Made by a program: the position numbers and the translations under genes. The notes beneath the pieces were generated by a model. That model searched no databases and was not told where the DNA came from. It saw only the letters and a program-made list of their open reading frames with translations. Below, in pieces: positions 15,585 through 25,283 of a DNA stretch of 38,666 nt (its first letter is position 1; each line of letters opens with the position of its first letter). This DNA is from Paraburkholderia silvatlantica (GTDB taxonomy: Bacteria > Pseudomonadota > Gammaproteobacteria > Burkholderiales > Burkholderiaceae): positions 97,464 to 136,129 of the forward strand of contig NZ_QEOL01000027.1 of NCBI RefSeq assembly GCF_003096715.1, in the 5' to 3' direction.

Positions 15585-17435
15585 TTGAGCATTCAAACGG
15601 TTTCGGGGTCGCAGTTCGCCAGAATGTTTTGCCTTCGGCCGACGCAATACGCGTGGTTTCTGGGAGCAGGTGCATCAGCCGCCGCAGGGATACCCACCGG
15701 CTACGCGATGATTACCGACTTCAAAAAGCGGATCTTTTGCGAGTTGTCTGGGGCCAAGCTCAAAGAGGTCGATGCCGACGATCCGATTTGGATCCAGCGC
15801 ATCGACGCATTTCTCGCGTCCCGCTCGGTCCTTCCGTCGCCAGGCGATCCTACGGAATACGCGGCAGCCTTCGAGTGGGTCCATCCCACGCCTGAAGATC
15901 GAAGGAACTATATTTCCGATGCGGTTCAAAATGGCACACCGTCCTACGCGCACCGAGTCCTTGCGGCGCTTATCACAACACGCTGGGTCCCGTGCCTTTT
16001 CAGCACCAACTTCGACAACCTAGTGGAAACCGCAGCGACCGTGACAGACCAGCTCGTGGCACCGGCTGATCGTGTCAACCTGTCGGTCGCGGGTATCGAC
16101 AACGCGGAGCGGGCGATGCTGGCCCTAGGCGAAAGCCGACCACTTCTCGCGAAGATCCACGGCGACTACCAGTCGGTGAGCTTGAAAAACACGAACGAGG
16201 AACTTCGCGAACAGGACAGAAAGATGCGTACCGTCTTGACGACCGCTTGCGGACGGTACGGTCTAATCGTGGTCGGATACAGCGGACGTGACGCATCAGT
16301 GATGGAAGCGTTGAACGACGGCTTGAACCAAGCAACGCCGTTTCCTGCTGGACTCCATTGGATCGCGCGCTCCGCGAACGGTTTGTTGCCAAATGTACGG
16401 GCCTTTCTCGAAGCAGCAGCCTCGAAAGGTGTCCGGGTCAGCATCGTCGAGTGCCAGACGTTCGACGAGTTGGCCGCAGACATTGCCGATGGATCAACAT
16501 GGCCACGGCAGCTCGACACGCACATCGGGTCTTACACGGCACCAAGCGCGCTGAGGTCTGTGCTACTGCCGACGGTAGAGCACAGCGCTTTTCCCGTGCT
16601 TCGATGTTCAGCCCTTCCCATCCTGGAACTGCCGAAGGTAGCGAGGCGCATCACTCTTGAACGGAGCCTGACCACGCCGGAGGCCCGGCAGATGCTGCGA
16701 GACGCCGACGTCTGGGCGATCGTCGCGAGCCGGGGAAAAGAGATTGCTGCTTTCGGGAATGATGAAGAGTTGGCCCGGGCCTTTGAAAAAGCAGGTGGCC
16801 GGCTTGACGGCACAGTGAGCCTGGCGCCTGCCGTAGACAGTTGGGCGCTCGGCCTGTTATACGACGCTCTGACGCGCGCCGTCTGTCGACACCGGCCACT
16901 GAGGGCTCGTTGGCGACGTAGCGGACATGCGGTGATGGTCCATGGTGATTCCGAAAAGGAAACGCCACAAGCCCGAGAGACACGACGATCAAAGCTCGCG
17001 AAGCTTCAGAATGCCTATTCCGCGGCGCTCTACGGCAGCACGCCGCAGGGGTATCCGTTCTACGAGGGCGTTGAACTTCATTTGGAGGAGGCCGCTGACC
17101 GGTGGTGGCTAACTTTCGAGCCCGCTACCTTTGTGGACGTCCCATATCCTGAGCGTGGCGAAGAGAAGCTGGACGCCGAGGCAGCCCTTGAGCGTCCACG
17201 CTTTGTGGATCCGACCATCGATTGGCGCCGGGAGCGTTGGGCAAAGCGCTATAACCATGTTTGGGCAGCCATCATTGACTCCTGGGCCGACATGCTTGCG
17301 GGAGACGGCAATCGCGTCCTGCTGACGACGGGCGTTCCGCAGGACGAAGGGATCGACGCGGTGTTCAAGTTATCGCCTGTTACCGCGTGGAGCCGTCCGA
17401 GTCATGACCATGCCTACTTCCATAGGAACGGGTAG
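15585..17435 (+). CDS. SIR2-APAZ protein, NADase effector of a short-Argonaute (SPARSA) system
   Basis: Residues 1-300 of this 616-residue protein are a SIR2 domain: WFLGAGASAAAGIPTGYAM (GAGAS 27-31), CLFSTNFDNLVE (TNFD 141-144), KIHGDY with the likely catalytic H192, and VVGYSGRDASVM (231-240). The rest (about 330-616) fits APAZ, the domain that replaces the N and PAZ parts of Argonaute and binds the Argonaute partner; RPLRARWRRSGHAVMVHGDS and LYDALTRAVCRHRP lie in it. In SPARSA systems, guide-directed target recognition by the short Argonaute switches on the SIR2 NADase, which depletes NAD+ and kills or arrests the cell. The TTG at 15585 is chosen because GGGAG lies 6 bases upstream; the first ATG (15624) would clip the fold. 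The next gene starts 2 bases after the stop. Confidence 0.88.
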   Translation: MSIQTVSGSQFARMFCLRPTQYAWFLGAGASAAAGIPTGYAMITDFKKRIFCELSGAKLKEVDADDPIWIQRIDAFLASRSVLPSPGDPTEYAAAFEWVHPTPEDRRNYISDAVQNGTPSYAHRVLAALITTRWVPCLFSTNFDNLVETAATVTDQLVAPADRVNLSVAGIDNAERAMLALGESRPLLAKIHGDYQSVSLKNTNEELREQDRKMRTVLTTACGRYGLIVVGYSGRDASVMEALNDGLNQATPFPAGLHWIARSANGLLPNVRAFLEAAASKGVRVSIVECQTFDELAADIADGSTWPRQLDTHIGSYTAPSALRSVLLPTVEHSAFPVLRCSALPILELPKVARRITLERSLTTPEARQMLRDADVWAIVASRGKEIAAFGNDEELARAFEKAGGRLDGTVSLAPAVDSWALGLLYDALTRAVCRHRPLRARWRRSGHAVMVHGDSEKETPQARETRRSKLAKLQNAYSAALYGSTPQGYPFYEGVELHLEEAADRWWLTFEPATFVDVPYPERGEEKLDAEAALERPRFVDPTIDWRRERWAKRYNHVWAAIIDSWADMLAGDGNRVLLTTGVPQDEGIDAVFKLSPVTAWSRPSHDHAYFHRNG

Positions 17436-17437
17436 CG

Positions 17438-18883
17438 ATGGACTACAACCTCTCGAAGGCCCCATCGTTCTCCCTGCTTGATGAACCTGCGCTGACCTTC
17501 AACAGCGACGACTCCGACCTAGACGAGAATCCGCTGCGTGGGCTTTTGCGGTTCGGCGCATACAACGGCAAGACGTTTGCGGGATACACGCCGAAGCTTC
17601 GCGTCGCGACGATCGCCCCGGCGTCAGGTTGGCCGAAACTCAAAAGCTTGGTTGACACCATCCGGACTGGGCATGAGGCGAGCGACCGCTTTGCGTACTT
17701 GCCGGCGTTCCCCGGCTTTGAATCGCTGTTTCGGGTTCCGCTTGTCGCTGGACCCAAGGAGGTTCACATCAAATGGCCTGACGATCTCATGGCCTTAGCT
17801 CCGTCGGGGGCACCGCACGAGCGCCTGTTTGCGGCGATGTTGCAAGCCATGGTGCATCTCGACGCGCTGCACGACCAGTTTGATGTGGTCCTGGTGCACC
17901 TCCCTGATACGTGGCAAAAAGCGTTCACCGCGAACGGGTTCGACGCGCACGACGCGCTGAAAGCGCTCGGCGCTCGGTACGCCATCCCGACGCAAGTGAT
18001 CAATGATCGGGTTTTCACCTTTCGGCTGAAGGCGTCATTGGCTTGGCGCCTTTCTATTGCGCTGTTCACCAAAGCGGGCGGGATTCCCTGGAAGCTCGCG
18101 CCGATGAAAGGCGTGCCCGACGGGACGGCGTACATCGGTCTGGCCTACGCGTTGCGCGGCGACCCCCGGTCGGCGCAGTTCGTTACGTGCTGCTCGCAGG
18201 TCTTCGACGCTGATGGCGGCGGCATGCAGTTCGTGGCGTTCGAAGCCAAAGATCAGGTGGCGGACCCACGTGAAGCCCGTCGCAACCCGTTCCTCAGCCG
18301 CAGCGATATGCGGGCGGTGATGGCGCGCAGCTTAAGCCTCTATCTCCAACGAAACGGCGGGCGGCTACCGCAACGTCTCGTCGTCCATAAGACGACCTCA
18401 TTCAAAGAGGAGGAGTTGGAAGGCATTTTCGACGGCCTGTCGACCGTTTCCGAGGTGGAGTGCGTTGAGATAGGAAGCAGCGCCACATGGCGAGGTGTAT
18501 GGCTGAAACCAGGCAAGCAGGGCGGACCCCGGAGCGTTCCCGACCGCGCGCCTGTTCCGCGGGGAACCGTCCTGATTCGGACGGGCAACTCGGCACTGCT
18601 GTGGGCGTCGGGCAACGCCCCATCGGCCGCGTTAAGTGGGGCGCTTTATTTTCAGGGGAGCAAGAGCATTCCCAGGCCGATCAACATCATTCGCCACGCG
18701 GGACATGGGCCACTCGAAGTTGCCGCTCTCGAAACGCTTGCACTGACCAAGATGGACTGGAACAACGACGCGCTGTATGACCCGGTGCCGGTGACGATCC
18801 GCTATTCGCAAAAGCTCGCCCGGACGATCGCAAATGTTCCCGACCTCCCTGGGCATGCGTATCCCTATCGTTTGTTCATGTGA
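17438..18883 (+). CDS. Short prokaryotic Argonaute (MID-PIWI), catalytically inactive
   Basis: This 481-residue protein follows SIR2-APAZ with a 2-base gap. The MID core is visible at FDVVLVHLPDTW (149-160), YAIPTQVINDRVF (181-193, with the conserved Q186) and RLKASLAWRLSIALFTKAGG (196-215), the usual 5'-phosphate pocket region with a conserved Lys, then IPWKL. The PIWI domain begins around 228 with GTAYIGLAYAL, where the first catalytic Asp of slicing Argonautes is replaced by a non-acidic residue, and continues through FVAFEAKDQ and RLVVHKTTSFKEEELEG. As in other short Argonautes there is no N or PAZ domain. It should bind a guide RNA and target DNA as a complex with SIR2-APAZ. The length is normal for the family. 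The following gene starts after a 3-base gap. Confidence 0.88.
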   Translation: MDYNLSKAPSFSLLDEPALTFNSDDSDLDENPLRGLLRFGAYNGKTFAGYTPKLRVATIAPASGWPKLKSLVDTIRTGHEASDRFAYLPAFPGFESLFRVPLVAGPKEVHIKWPDDLMALAPSGAPHERLFAAMLQAMVHLDALHDQFDVVLVHLPDTWQKAFTANGFDAHDALKALGARYAIPTQVINDRVFTFRLKASLAWRLSIALFTKAGGIPWKLAPMKGVPDGTAYIGLAYALRGDPRSAQFVTCCSQVFDADGGGMQFVAFEAKDQVADPREARRNPFLSRSDMRAVMARSLSLYLQRNGGRLPQRLVVHKTTSFKEEELEGIFDGLSTVSEVECVEIGSSATWRGVWLKPGKQGGPRSVPDRAPVPRGTVLIRTGNSALLWASGNAPSAALSGALYFQGSKSIPRPINIIRHAGHGPLEVAALETLALTKMDWNNDALYDPVPVTIRYSQKLARTIANVPDLPGHAYPYRLFM

Positions 18884-18886
18884 TCT

Positions 18887-19660
18887 ATGTCGAGCCTGAC
18901 GTCACGCGACCGTCGCTGTCTTGAACCGTTTCTCAACATGGGTGGCGGTTACGTGCTCAACTTTACCGACCGCACCATGGGTGAGTTTTTCCGGGAGCAG
19001 CTTGGTCTCAACATCGACGAGGATAAGTATCGGTTCAAGGGCACATCTAAAGCCAATCGGATGCGCGCATTCTGGGAGCTGGAATCCGACCACATGGTGG
19101 TTCGGTCGCTTGTCGCACTTATTGAGTGGGGTGAGGAGTTTCGATGCTTGCCGGACGACCCACAACAGCGAGCCGCCGTCGAAGCGATCGTCGCACGGCT
19201 GAAACTCAGCAGTCCGGTGCCCGAGATCGACGCCTTTACGGCAAGTGTCAACGCGTTGGACTTTACTGCTGCGGCGAAGCATATTCGGGCCGCGATTGAG
19301 GCGAACGAGCATGCTACAGCTCTGGACCGCGTGCATGTTTTCATGATGAAGTTTTTGCGTACGCACTGTGAGCGCCGCGGCATCGCTGTCACCCGCGATA
19401 AACCGTTACATAGCTTGATGGGCGAATACGTTAAACATCTGCGCGGTGCAGGCCAAATCGAAAGCGAAATGACCGAAAGGATCCTCAAGACCAGCATATC
19501 CAACCTGGAAGCTATGAACGCTGTGCGCAACGATCGAAGCCTGGCGCACGACAATCCCATGCTTAATCACGACGAGGCTGTGCTGATTGTCAGTCACATC
19601 GGTGGCCTGGTCCGTTTTCTCAAGACCATCGAAGCGAAGACTCAAAATAGCAAGTCATGA
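18887..19660 (+). CDS. Abi_C (HEPN-superfamily) abortive infection protein in the Argonaute operon
   Basis: The C-terminal half of this 257-residue protein matches the Abi_C pattern: LDRVHVFMMKFLRTHCERRG, a DKPLHSLMGEY linker, and LKTSISNLEAMNAVRNDRSL followed by AHDNPMLNHDEAVLIVSHIG. R214-N215 and H221 form an R-x6-H motif where HEPN nucleases carry their catalytic Arg and His. HEPN proteins are mostly RNases in toxin and abortive-infection systems. The N-terminal 110 residues (NFTDRTMGEFFREQLGLNID) are not recognised beyond Abi_C-like proteins. It starts 3 bases after the Argonaute stop and its stop overlaps the next start, so it is translated with the Argonaute operon. This gene is not part of the two-gene SPARSA systems as I know them. 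Confidence 0.7.
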   Translation: MSSLTSRDRRCLEPFLNMGGGYVLNFTDRTMGEFFREQLGLNIDEDKYRFKGTSKANRMRAFWELESDHMVVRSLVALIEWGEEFRCLPDDPQQRAAVEAIVARLKLSSPVPEIDAFTASVNALDFTAAAKHIRAAIEANEHATALDRVHVFMMKFLRTHCERRGIAVTRDKPLHSLMGEYVKHLRGAGQIESEMTERILKTSISNLEAMNAVRNDRSLAHDNPMLNHDEAVLIVSHIGGLVRFLKTIEAKTQNSKS

Positions 19661-20178
19661 CCACCCAGAAAACATCCAAACGCGGCGAGTTCAACCCCGA
19701 TTGGCCATTGCCTAATGAATACCTGCTCGAACTCGGGCGCATGGTTAGCGTGTGGGGCTCGCTAGAATCGACGACGGCGCTCGCAATCTCAAAACTGGCT
19801 GGCTATGACTCGCCGACTGACATCCGTGCGCTTGCGATGGTTGCGCACAGCAACTTCCAGCAGCGAGTGGATATCGTAAGTTCCCTATGCGGACAACTCG
19901 TCGATCAGTTCCCTCACTTAAAGGAGTACGAGAGCGTCATCAAGAAAGTCCGGGCGGCCCAGTCGGGGCGCAACAAGTATGCACATAACGCGCTCTCTTT
20001 GGACAAGGATGACGAGGTGCACATTGCATACATGTCGGCGCGTGGCAGCTTCAAGACCAACGTTGAGATCGTGCGGGTCGCCGACATTAAGGAGGTCACC
20101 TCCAAGATTCACGAAGCGGCAGTGGCATTACATGGATTGATCACCAATACCGTAGCCAAACCCATGTGGGAGCGCTGA
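19657..20178 (+). CDS. HEPN-like small protein, last gene of the Argonaute operon
   Basis: This is a 173-residue, mostly helical protein. RNKYAH at 105-110 is an exact RNxxxH motif, the catalytic signature of HEPN RNases, placed between two long helices (EYESVIKKVRAAQSG before, NALSLDKDDE after). The N-terminal part (PNEYLLELGRMVSVWGSLES) has the helical look of uncharacterised bacterial proteins with the same motif. The ATGA overlap at 19657-19660 couples it to the Abi_C gene. It is followed by about 180 bases without features and then the convergent Mrr-NACHT gene. It may be a second RNase effector or pair with the Abi_C protein as a heterodimer. No antitoxin-like nucleotidyltransferase is present. 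Confidence 0.6.
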   Translation: MTTQKTSKRGEFNPDWPLPNEYLLELGRMVSVWGSLESTTALAISKLAGYDSPTDIRALAMVAHSNFQQRVDIVSSLCGQLVDQFPHLKEYESVIKKVRAAQSGRNKYAHNALSLDKDDEVHIAYMSARGSFKTNVEIVRVADIKEVTSKIHEAAVALHGLITNTVAKPMWER

Positions 20179-20362
20179 CGGTCGGAGTGGTTGCGGTCGA
20201 TGAGCCTCCGCGACGCACGTTAAAGGTGCTCTCGGCCGTCTGTCGATACGCCTTCGCCCCAATCGAGCATTTCAGCGACCTGTACGTTTCAGGTTGCGCA
20301 CGGTAGTCAGTCGTCTGTATCGACGGGGGCAATTGTCAGGCAGCAGTGCTAAACCGGTTCTC

Positions 20363-23300
20363 TTAACGTCGCCATAGAAACTGCCGATAGTCTTGAATGA
20401 TGCGCTTGAGTCGTGGATGGACTTCGACATCATCAAGAATCGAGTTGAGAAAGTCGTCGATGTCGTGTCGCTCGCTTTTGCAAAGGGACACCACGACAAG
20501 ACGCCCAAGGTGTTCGTCAAGCTGCTTCAATGAAACGCAATGACGCCACAACTCCGTCACCGTGAGTCGACGGTAAAGCGATAGGAACGGTTTATCGAGG
20601 TGATGACCAAGTGACCGCTTTTGTGTAGCGCTGAGGTTTTGTGCGGTCTCACTCTGCAGCAAAAGAAGTGCGGCATCTTGCGCCGCGTCGAGATCGTCAA
20701 CGCCAATGCTGAGGTCAATCACTCGTCCCACGATACTCACTTGTGGTTCCGTGGCGTTGTTGCGCAATGCGAAGGCGAGGATGGCTTTTTGCAGCGAACG
20801 GGAGAGCCGAATCGCAGGAATGGTCAGCACTTCGCGTAGCTGTTCGACGACACCGTTTGAAGAAGATGACTTTCCATAGTTTGCGCTACGAAGCAAAGCT
20901 GCCACAGTTGAGTCCACAGTCGATGCGTCGGTCGCCGTGACCAACAAGGGTAGGGCGGCGGCGCGTACTTCAGGTTGTTGCTCGTCATTCAGCCAGCGTA
21001 AAACGGTGTTATGGGACGGGGCCGACATCGCCTTGCGGCGGGCAAGAAACGCGAGTAACTGGAAGGCGGACATTCGCACCGACCCGACCCGCGAGGTCAA
21101 GGCTCCACGGATGATCTGGTCAACAGTCGAGAGTTCTTGCGTTACCAAAGTAAGCAGATCAGACCACGCTCCGGATGACTCTACCTTCTGAAAATAATTC
21201 ATCAACAGCCGGGAATCAGTTGTCGCCGCGGCGAGCTTGAGGACGACTCCAAAACGTCGCGCCGTCACGGAGAAGCTAGGGAGCGCACCTTTGAGGATTG
21301 AAGCATGTCGCCTGTACGTATGCGGGTCGCCGCACACAAGGTCAAGTGCCAGCAGCGCAGCTGGTGCCCCATCTGCCACAGCAACCGGGAACAAGGGGAG
21401 ATAGTTAACGGCCTGGAGCCAGTCGTCCGCCGAGATTTGTCCTATGATCTCCCAGAGGCTAGGTGCGTCGATGTCGCGCACGTATAGGTCTTTGATGGCG
21501 TTCGAAACTACGCGCGCGCAGGGTCCGGCGGCGTCAGGCGCGATCAGAGCGCTACGCAGCAGTCGCTCGCATGCTCTAGTCATACTCTTCCAGACAGCTT
21601 CGCCCACAGCGGGGCCCTCTGCCATCGACGGTGCTATAAACTCATACATCAATATGTAGAGTCGACTGGCGTCGCTTTCTCGTTCGGCGCGATTTATCAG
21701 GGCGAGCTTTAGAGACTGGGTAGTCGGGGTTTGCGTTATGGCGAGCGCACGGAGCATAAGCCGGGCTTCAGCGGCGTCGTGCTGTAGTAAAGCGTTTTCG
21801 TCGGTCGGCGCTATCTCCGGATGGACGCGCCACATTTCTGACAGGCAGCGGCTTTGGACGTCAGGGACTGGACCGTGGCGAGAGTTGGGGGCCTGTCTGG
21901 CCCTATCAATTACTATGCGCTGAATTTCCTTTGCAACCTGGTGAGGCAGTCGATGCACCTCGGCACTTACGAACTCAAGCACGAGGCGAGCATGGCGCCC
22001 GTTCCGTACGCATCGGAGCATCTGTTTGCAGGACCACTCAGCGTCGTCCGGCACGCCATGGCGATACACCGACACTACCAAACGTTCGACGTCAACATAG
22101 TCATTGGGCGTGCAGTCATGCAGCGCTTTCACAAAGTCATGTTTCTCAAGCTGATTCTTGCATACCGTCCAGTCAGACTGGGCGAGCCAAACCAGCATAC
22201 GTGCTACCAACTCCATCGAACGCCAGTGTTGACTGTCCCAAGCCGTCTCGATGAGAGCGACCACCTCTGATACGCGCTGCCGTTGAAGGTTGTAAATGAG
22301 TTGGCAAAAGCGGTTAAGAAGGTAGACGGTTTTCTCGCGTGCTGCCTTTGCCATGAACCGGCGCCCGACTTCGTACCCGTTTGTAGCAAGCATGTGCGCG
22401 TGTAGTCCGATGCCTTGGAGCCCAGGATGCGATTCGTTTAGCAATGCATCTATCTGCTGTTCGATTGTCGGCGTGTTGCCGGCTCGGCCGGCGAGAAGCA
22501 GGAGGAGCTGCTCATAGACCGGTAGGCGAAAGGCATCGTTAGCGACTTCGCGGACTTGCATAACGAAATGGTGCAGCGGAACATACCCGATGTCATCAAG
22601 GTGGCGCGCGGCAGCATGCTCAAAGAATGTTTGGTGAAAAAACTCCAGGCTGCCCGTACCGGAGCGGATCAGCAGGTTGCGGTTCAGTAGCTCGGCGACG
22701 TCGTGTTCGAGGAGACGCCCGGTGGCGAGTTCGTCAGCTAGTTGATCAGCTGAAAGCAGGGGGGGGCCATGATCGAGCATCTTCGCGGAAATTCGCAGGA
22801 CCGAGGCCGAAACGTCAGCGTTCGGCGCGGCGAGCGGGCCAGCCATTCGACGATCACCACGTACTCGTGCTGTCCAATATTCTGAATACAGACGGAGAGA
22901 ATTGATACCTTCCGGCACCTGATTAGGTGCGTAGAGTTCGAACAGCATTCGCAGCGTCAGAGGGTTGAGGCAGACCTCCTTCACCGGCCGCCCGAGCGCC
23001 ACGAGATTTTGAATACGCTGAATTTGCTGCTCGACTTGAGTCGAGGTCATGTCCGTATGCCGATAGAAAGCGCGGCAGTGGCCGGAAATCGCCAATGCGA
23101 ACTCTTCCTCGTCATACTCGCTCAGATACAGGCGTACAGCGATCGCCGCGAGCTGCTCCACGGGAACCCGCGAAACCTCTTCAGGGCGGGATGACATAAC
23201 TACACTCGCGCCCGCTGCGATCAGCTCGCTCACGAGTCGCAGGCCTGCCAGTTGAAGATCCTCTCGATGCGCGAGCACGTCGAATGTATCGAGGCACACG

Positions 23301-24445
23301 GCTACCCTTGCTCCTTCCGCGGTGCGAGCGGAAACATGCTCGACAAGTGCGGTAAGGTTCTCGTCGAAATCGCCTCGGTCGACCTTTGTCTCGATCATCG
23401 ACGCACTGAACAGGAGCGCATGCCCCCCAGGCATCGCGTTGTGTTTGCGATGGTAGTGCCATAGCAGGCTGGTTTTTCCGTAACCGCCGGGGGCTATGAT
23501 CACCACCATGACTCCCTCAGCGCTCGCGCCGGCTTTTCCTAGCCACTCTTCGACGACACCTTCCAGCTTGCGGGGCACGTAAACGTCGTCTAGCAGGATC
23601 GGTGGGCCACCGGAATTGCCAGGTGCACGCGCTACCACGGAGAACGATGCGGTAGCCGAGGGGTGATACCAGCCGCCCAAACTCGAGCCCTTCCGTGCAG
23701 CAGAGCCACGGCGAAACTCACTCGCCAGCGCAGCGAATTGCCGCTCCGCCCAAAGCGTTTCGACGACAGTACGTACGGCGAAGAACTTCGCATACACACT
23801 CGGCTGTTCCTTTAACCATGCATCAAGGTCCTCTGATGCAAGATAGTGGAGCGAAGCGCTACTCAGGGCGGCCACGACGCCGTCGGCTGCGGCAGTCTCA
23901 TCCAATCCGTGAAGGCTTGTATATTTCTTCCGGGTTTGCAGCGCGCATTCACGGATGAGAGACTCCTTTTCCTTTACGATTCGCCCTGTTTCGTGGAATA
24001 GCGCTTGGGCAGGCTCCGAAAGGCCACTTGACGCAGCTAATATGTAAGTGAGCCCTGATTGCAGTGGCACAATCGCCGGATCCACCATTGCCGCCAGAAT
24101 TAGACGCGAGACCTCGCGCAGTGTCTCTGGCAACGTCAAAGCGCTCCCATGCTTTTTGCACTGGACGACTGCGGCCGGGCGCTGATCCGCGAGCAAGACT
24201 ACGTCACGTCCGCGATCCGTACCTCGAGGAAGAAGTTGGACGCTGTCGTACTGCAGCTTGGCTGCGAACGACCCTCCCGCTTTATAGAGAGAGTAAAGCA
24301 GCAACTCAAACGAACGGTCGGTGAGCTTGTCAAAGCTGACATCGAAAGGCTGCACATCGACCGATGGCGCAGGCCTTAGTTCGTGTAGCTCGGCGCCGAT
24401 CTCTTCATCCTGAAGGAACGCTCTGCCGGAAGCCGCCGTGGACAT
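20363..24445 (-). CDS. STAND/NACHT-like NTPase with N-terminal Mrr-type nuclease domain (Avs-like)
   Basis: This 1360-residue protein has three parts. Residues 30-180 resemble an Mrr-type restriction endonuclease: FDKLTDRSFELLLYSLY with E47, GTDRGRDVVLLADQ with D81, and AVVQCKKHGS with Q95-x-K97, a D...QxK active site. Residues about 285-560 are a STAND NTPase: P-loop IIAPGGYGKTSLLWHYH (318-326 core), Walker B VAVCLDTFDVL (381-391) and SSRPEEV at 418-424. The remaining 800 residues are helical repeats (HEAT/TPR-like; for example AFQLLAFLARRKAM), the usual ligand-sensing part. In Avs and bacterial NACHT proteins a phage protein binds the repeats, the NTPase oligomerises and the N-terminal effector, here DNA cleavage, is switched on. 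The ATG at 24445 lacks a clear ribosome site. The gene is convergent with the Argonaute operon. Confidence 0.8.
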   Translation of the reverse strand: MSTAASGRAFLQDEEIGAELHELRPAPSVDVQPFDVSFDKLTDRSFELLLYSLYKAGGSFAAKLQYDSVQLLPRGTDRGRDVVLLADQRPAAVVQCKKHGSALTLPETLREVSRLILAAMVDPAIVPLQSGLTYILAASSGLSEPAQALFHETGRIVKEKESLIRECALQTRKKYTSLHGLDETAAADGVVAALSSASLHYLASEDLDAWLKEQPSVYAKFFAVRTVVETLWAERQFAALASEFRRGSAARKGSSLGGWYHPSATASFSVVARAPGNSGGPPILLDDVYVPRKLEGVVEEWLGKAGASAEGVMVVIIAPGGYGKTSLLWHYHRKHNAMPGGHALLFSASMIETKVDRGDFDENLTALVEHVSARTAEGARVAVCLDTFDVLAHREDLQLAGLRLVSELIAAGASVVMSSRPEEVSRVPVEQLAAIAVRLYLSEYDEEEFALAISGHCRAFYRHTDMTSTQVEQQIQRIQNLVALGRPVKEVCLNPLTLRMLFELYAPNQVPEGINSLRLYSEYWTARVRGDRRMAGPLAAPNADVSASVLRISAKMLDHGPPLLSADQLADELATGRLLEHDVAELLNRNLLIRSGTGSLEFFHQTFFEHAAARHLDDIGYVPLHHFVMQVREVANDAFRLPVYEQLLLLLAGRAGNTPTIEQQIDALLNESHPGLQGIGLHAHMLATNGYEVGRRFMAKAAREKTVYLLNRFCQLIYNLQRQRVSEVVALIETAWDSQHWRSMELVARMLVWLAQSDWTVCKNQLEKHDFVKALHDCTPNDYVDVERLVVSVYRHGVPDDAEWSCKQMLRCVRNGRHARLVLEFVSAEVHRLPHQVAKEIQRIVIDRARQAPNSRHGPVPDVQSRCLSEMWRVHPEIAPTDENALLQHDAAEARLMLRALAITQTPTTQSLKLALINRAERESDASRLYILMYEFIAPSMAEGPAVGEAVWKSMTRACERLLRSALIAPDAAGPCARVVSNAIKDLYVRDIDAPSLWEIIGQISADDWLQAVNYLPLFPVAVADGAPAALLALDLVCGDPHTYRRHASILKGALPSFSVTARRFGVVLKLAAATTDSRLLMNYFQKVESSGAWSDLLTLVTQELSTVDQIIRGALTSRVGSVRMSAFQLLAFLARRKAMSAPSHNTVLRWLNDEQQPEVRAAALPLLVTATDASTVDSTVAALLRSANYGKSSSSNGVVEQLREVLTIPAIRLSRSLQKAILAFALRNNATEPQVSIVGRVIDLSIGVDDLDAAQDAALLLLQSETAQNLSATQKRSLGHHLDKPFLSLYRRLTVTELWRHCVSLKQLDEHLGRLVVVSLCKSERHDIDDFLNSILDDVEVHPRLKRIIQDYRQFLWRR

Positions 24446-25283
24446 AGGCGCTAATCCATTTAGTTACGTTCGGTCGATTTTAAATGACTTTGCCACGGGC
24501 GGGATGACGTTCATCTATGCCTGGTGGGATCGGAGCACAGGGGTGTTCAAAGCGGGCCCACTTGAGCAATGTGCGCTTGTTGAAGGTCCCCTCGATGCCC
24601 TTCGACGATTTCCTGATGAAAGCCGATCGTACGCCCTCTGGGCTGGGAGCCCAGCCCGAATGCGTTTTGAGGCGCCCGCTGCCTAATCATCAAATACATG
24701 CAATCCGCAGCGGCTGCCGAAAGTCACCATACGTCGAACGTCGTCTTTCCCGAGAGTCCTGAATTCGTGCGTCCCGGCGTACGGCCGTCGGGCTCGTGGG
24801 TTGCGCGCCGGGCCTCGTGTATTCGAGAACACGCTGTCATGGACGGCTTGGCGGCTGCCAATTTGCACCGATGCGAGGTTGGCGGATGCTTGGTTTGGGC
24901 GCGGATTGAGTGCGGGTAAATTGCGTCGTGGTCGATCTGGCGTCGTGAATGCGGAAGTGTGTCGTCGTCGAAGCGATATACAAAAAAATTGCTTGAAGAG
25001 GCCAGCTCGCGCCATTGCAATTCACTGACCGAGCTTCTTCGGTGGGCGCGATAGCGATGCGTCAGATAAGGCTGCGGGCGAAGAAGCGGCGTCGAGCGTA
25101 GGCATGACGAAGCAAACGCGGCTGTCGCAACTGCAGGTTTGGTCGAAGGGCGGCGCCTGAAATGCGAGACCGCACTTGTCAGGGGCCGAAGGATGCCAAA
25201 TGGGAGATGATTCCTTCGGATCGTGCAGCAAGCTATATGTTGCGAATGTCGTCTGGCGCGGTGGGGACCATCAATGCCGTGCG
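24446..25283. other. Stretch without recognisable genes
   Basis: Several frames are open for 60-200 codons on both strands, as expected in GC-rich DNA, but none has a believable start or resembles a family I know. The promoter of the minus-strand NTPase gene should lie just right of 24445. The right end runs into the IS21-like palindrome at 25284. Confidence 0.4.
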
